From CAZXYF01 sp964644705 (GTDB lineage: Bacteria; Planctomycetota; Brocadiia; SM23-32): a DNA stretch of 23,721 bases. Of the stretch, positions 23,461-23,721 are shown piece by piece (position 1 is the first letter of the stretch; each line of letters begins with the position of its first letter). A program made the translations under genes and the position numbers. Under the pieces are notes generated by a model. The model saw only the letters and a list, made by a program, of their open reading frames with translations. It made no database searches and was not told where the DNA came from. Location of the stretch: positions 1-23,721 of the forward strand of contig CAZXYF010000029.1 of the NCBI GenBank assembly GCA_964644705.1. The letters run 5' to 3'.

Positions 23461-23684
23461 CCGGGTATTGTGCGCTAAGATGCACTGTCGCATCCGTAAA
23501 AACAGGGATCGATGTGCTGTGTGACCATCTTGTCCTCCCTCCCCGGGCCTGAACGCACAAAAAGTTGTTCAGTGGGCATGAACATCCACCCTGCGCCCGG
23601 CGTGGATGCTTATTCTGGAATCGTGTTTTAGCACATATCTCGTTCACACCCTTTTTACTTCTATCCAATTGGAGCTTTTCCGCA
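23461..23684 (+). promoter_or_regulatory. Leader region upstream of fhs with two hairpins
   Basis: No gene lies here. Two perfect stems are visible: CTGAAC (23549-23554) with GTTCAG (23567-23572), and CATCCAC (23583-23589) with GTGGATG (23602-23608). They are 10 nt apart and about 75 nt before the fhs start. They could belong to a structured leader or to a protein-binding site. I recognise no known riboswitch consensus and no good promoter. Confidence 0.35.
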
Positions 23685-23721
23685 ATGCGTAGTGATCTTG
23701 ATATTGCCCAATCTGCCGAGC
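23685..23721 (+). CDS. fhs: Formate-tetrahydrofolate ligase, first 12 codons only
   Basis: The last 37 bases read MRSDLDIAQSAE. This matches the start of formate-tetrahydrofolate ligase, whose N-terminus typically reads (M)xSDIEIAxxA followed by PI..IA. The enzyme makes 10-formyl-tetrahydrofolate from formate, tetrahydrofolate and ATP in one-carbon metabolism. GGAG (23671-23674) lies 10 nt before the ATG. Only the N-terminus is present, so the call depends on a dozen residues, but the pattern is distinctive. The gene is 269 nt from the operon end and probably separately transcribed. Confidence 0.6.
   Translation, partial: MRSDLDIAQSAE

Noticed and set aside
22450..23493. 347-codon minus-strand open frame opposite the NPCBM gene
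   Set aside because: The plus-strand gene has a signal peptide, ribosome binding site and NPCBM motifs; the antisense frame has none.

Overview
The window looks like chromosomal DNA of a moderately GC-rich bacterium of the Planctomycetota-Verrucomicrobiota-Kiritimatiellota-Lentisphaerota (PVC) group. This is inferred from gene content: a long MoxR/DUF58/VWA operon with large amidotransferase-like VWA proteins, an NPCBM-domain protein, a URO-D-like methyltransferase, a LamG-like exported protein, and a lone UbiA-plus-phosphodiesterase pair of the ebo type. I cannot place it more precisely. Most starts carry GGAG/AGGAG-type ribosome binding sites.

Left part (1-2653), minus strand: an exported LamG-like protein that runs off the left edge, then a URO-D/MtaA-like protein. 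Each is preceded by a candidate sigma70-like promoter whose -10 lies inside an interrupted palindrome centred at or within one base of GTAC. The 2654-3194 gap separates these from everything else, which is on the plus strand.

Second block (3195-6508): a lipoprotein with two degenerate trypsin-like domains and one PDZ domain, overlapping by ATGA an HtrA/Deg-type protease that keeps its full catalytic triad and has two PDZ domains. Third block (6575-8778): a UbiA-family prenyltransferase (EboC-like) and an alkaline-phosphatase/nucleotide-pyrophosphatase-superfamily protein (EboF-like), 2 nt apart.

Main block (9058-23415): an exported alpha/alpha-toroid protein of the prenyltransferase/squalene-oxidase repeat type, then MoxR AAA+ ATPase, DUF58, BatA-like VWA membrane protein, second VWA/amidotransferase-like membrane protein, DUF4175-like membrane protein with coiled-coil tail, exported coiled-coil protein, exported TPR protein and exported NPCBM-domain protein. 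Gaps are mostly short and all genes point the same way, so this reads as one operon, with a possible internal promoter near 19264. The likely logic is a cytoplasmic ATPase acting on membrane-anchored VWA proteins that expose large domains to the periplasm, together with secreted helical and sugar-binding-like partners. The substrate and purpose are unknown.

Right edge: a weak terminator-like hairpin, a leader with two further hairpins, and the first 12 codons of a probable formate-tetrahydrofolate ligase (fhs). No tRNA, rRNA, CRISPR array, transposase or phage gene was seen.
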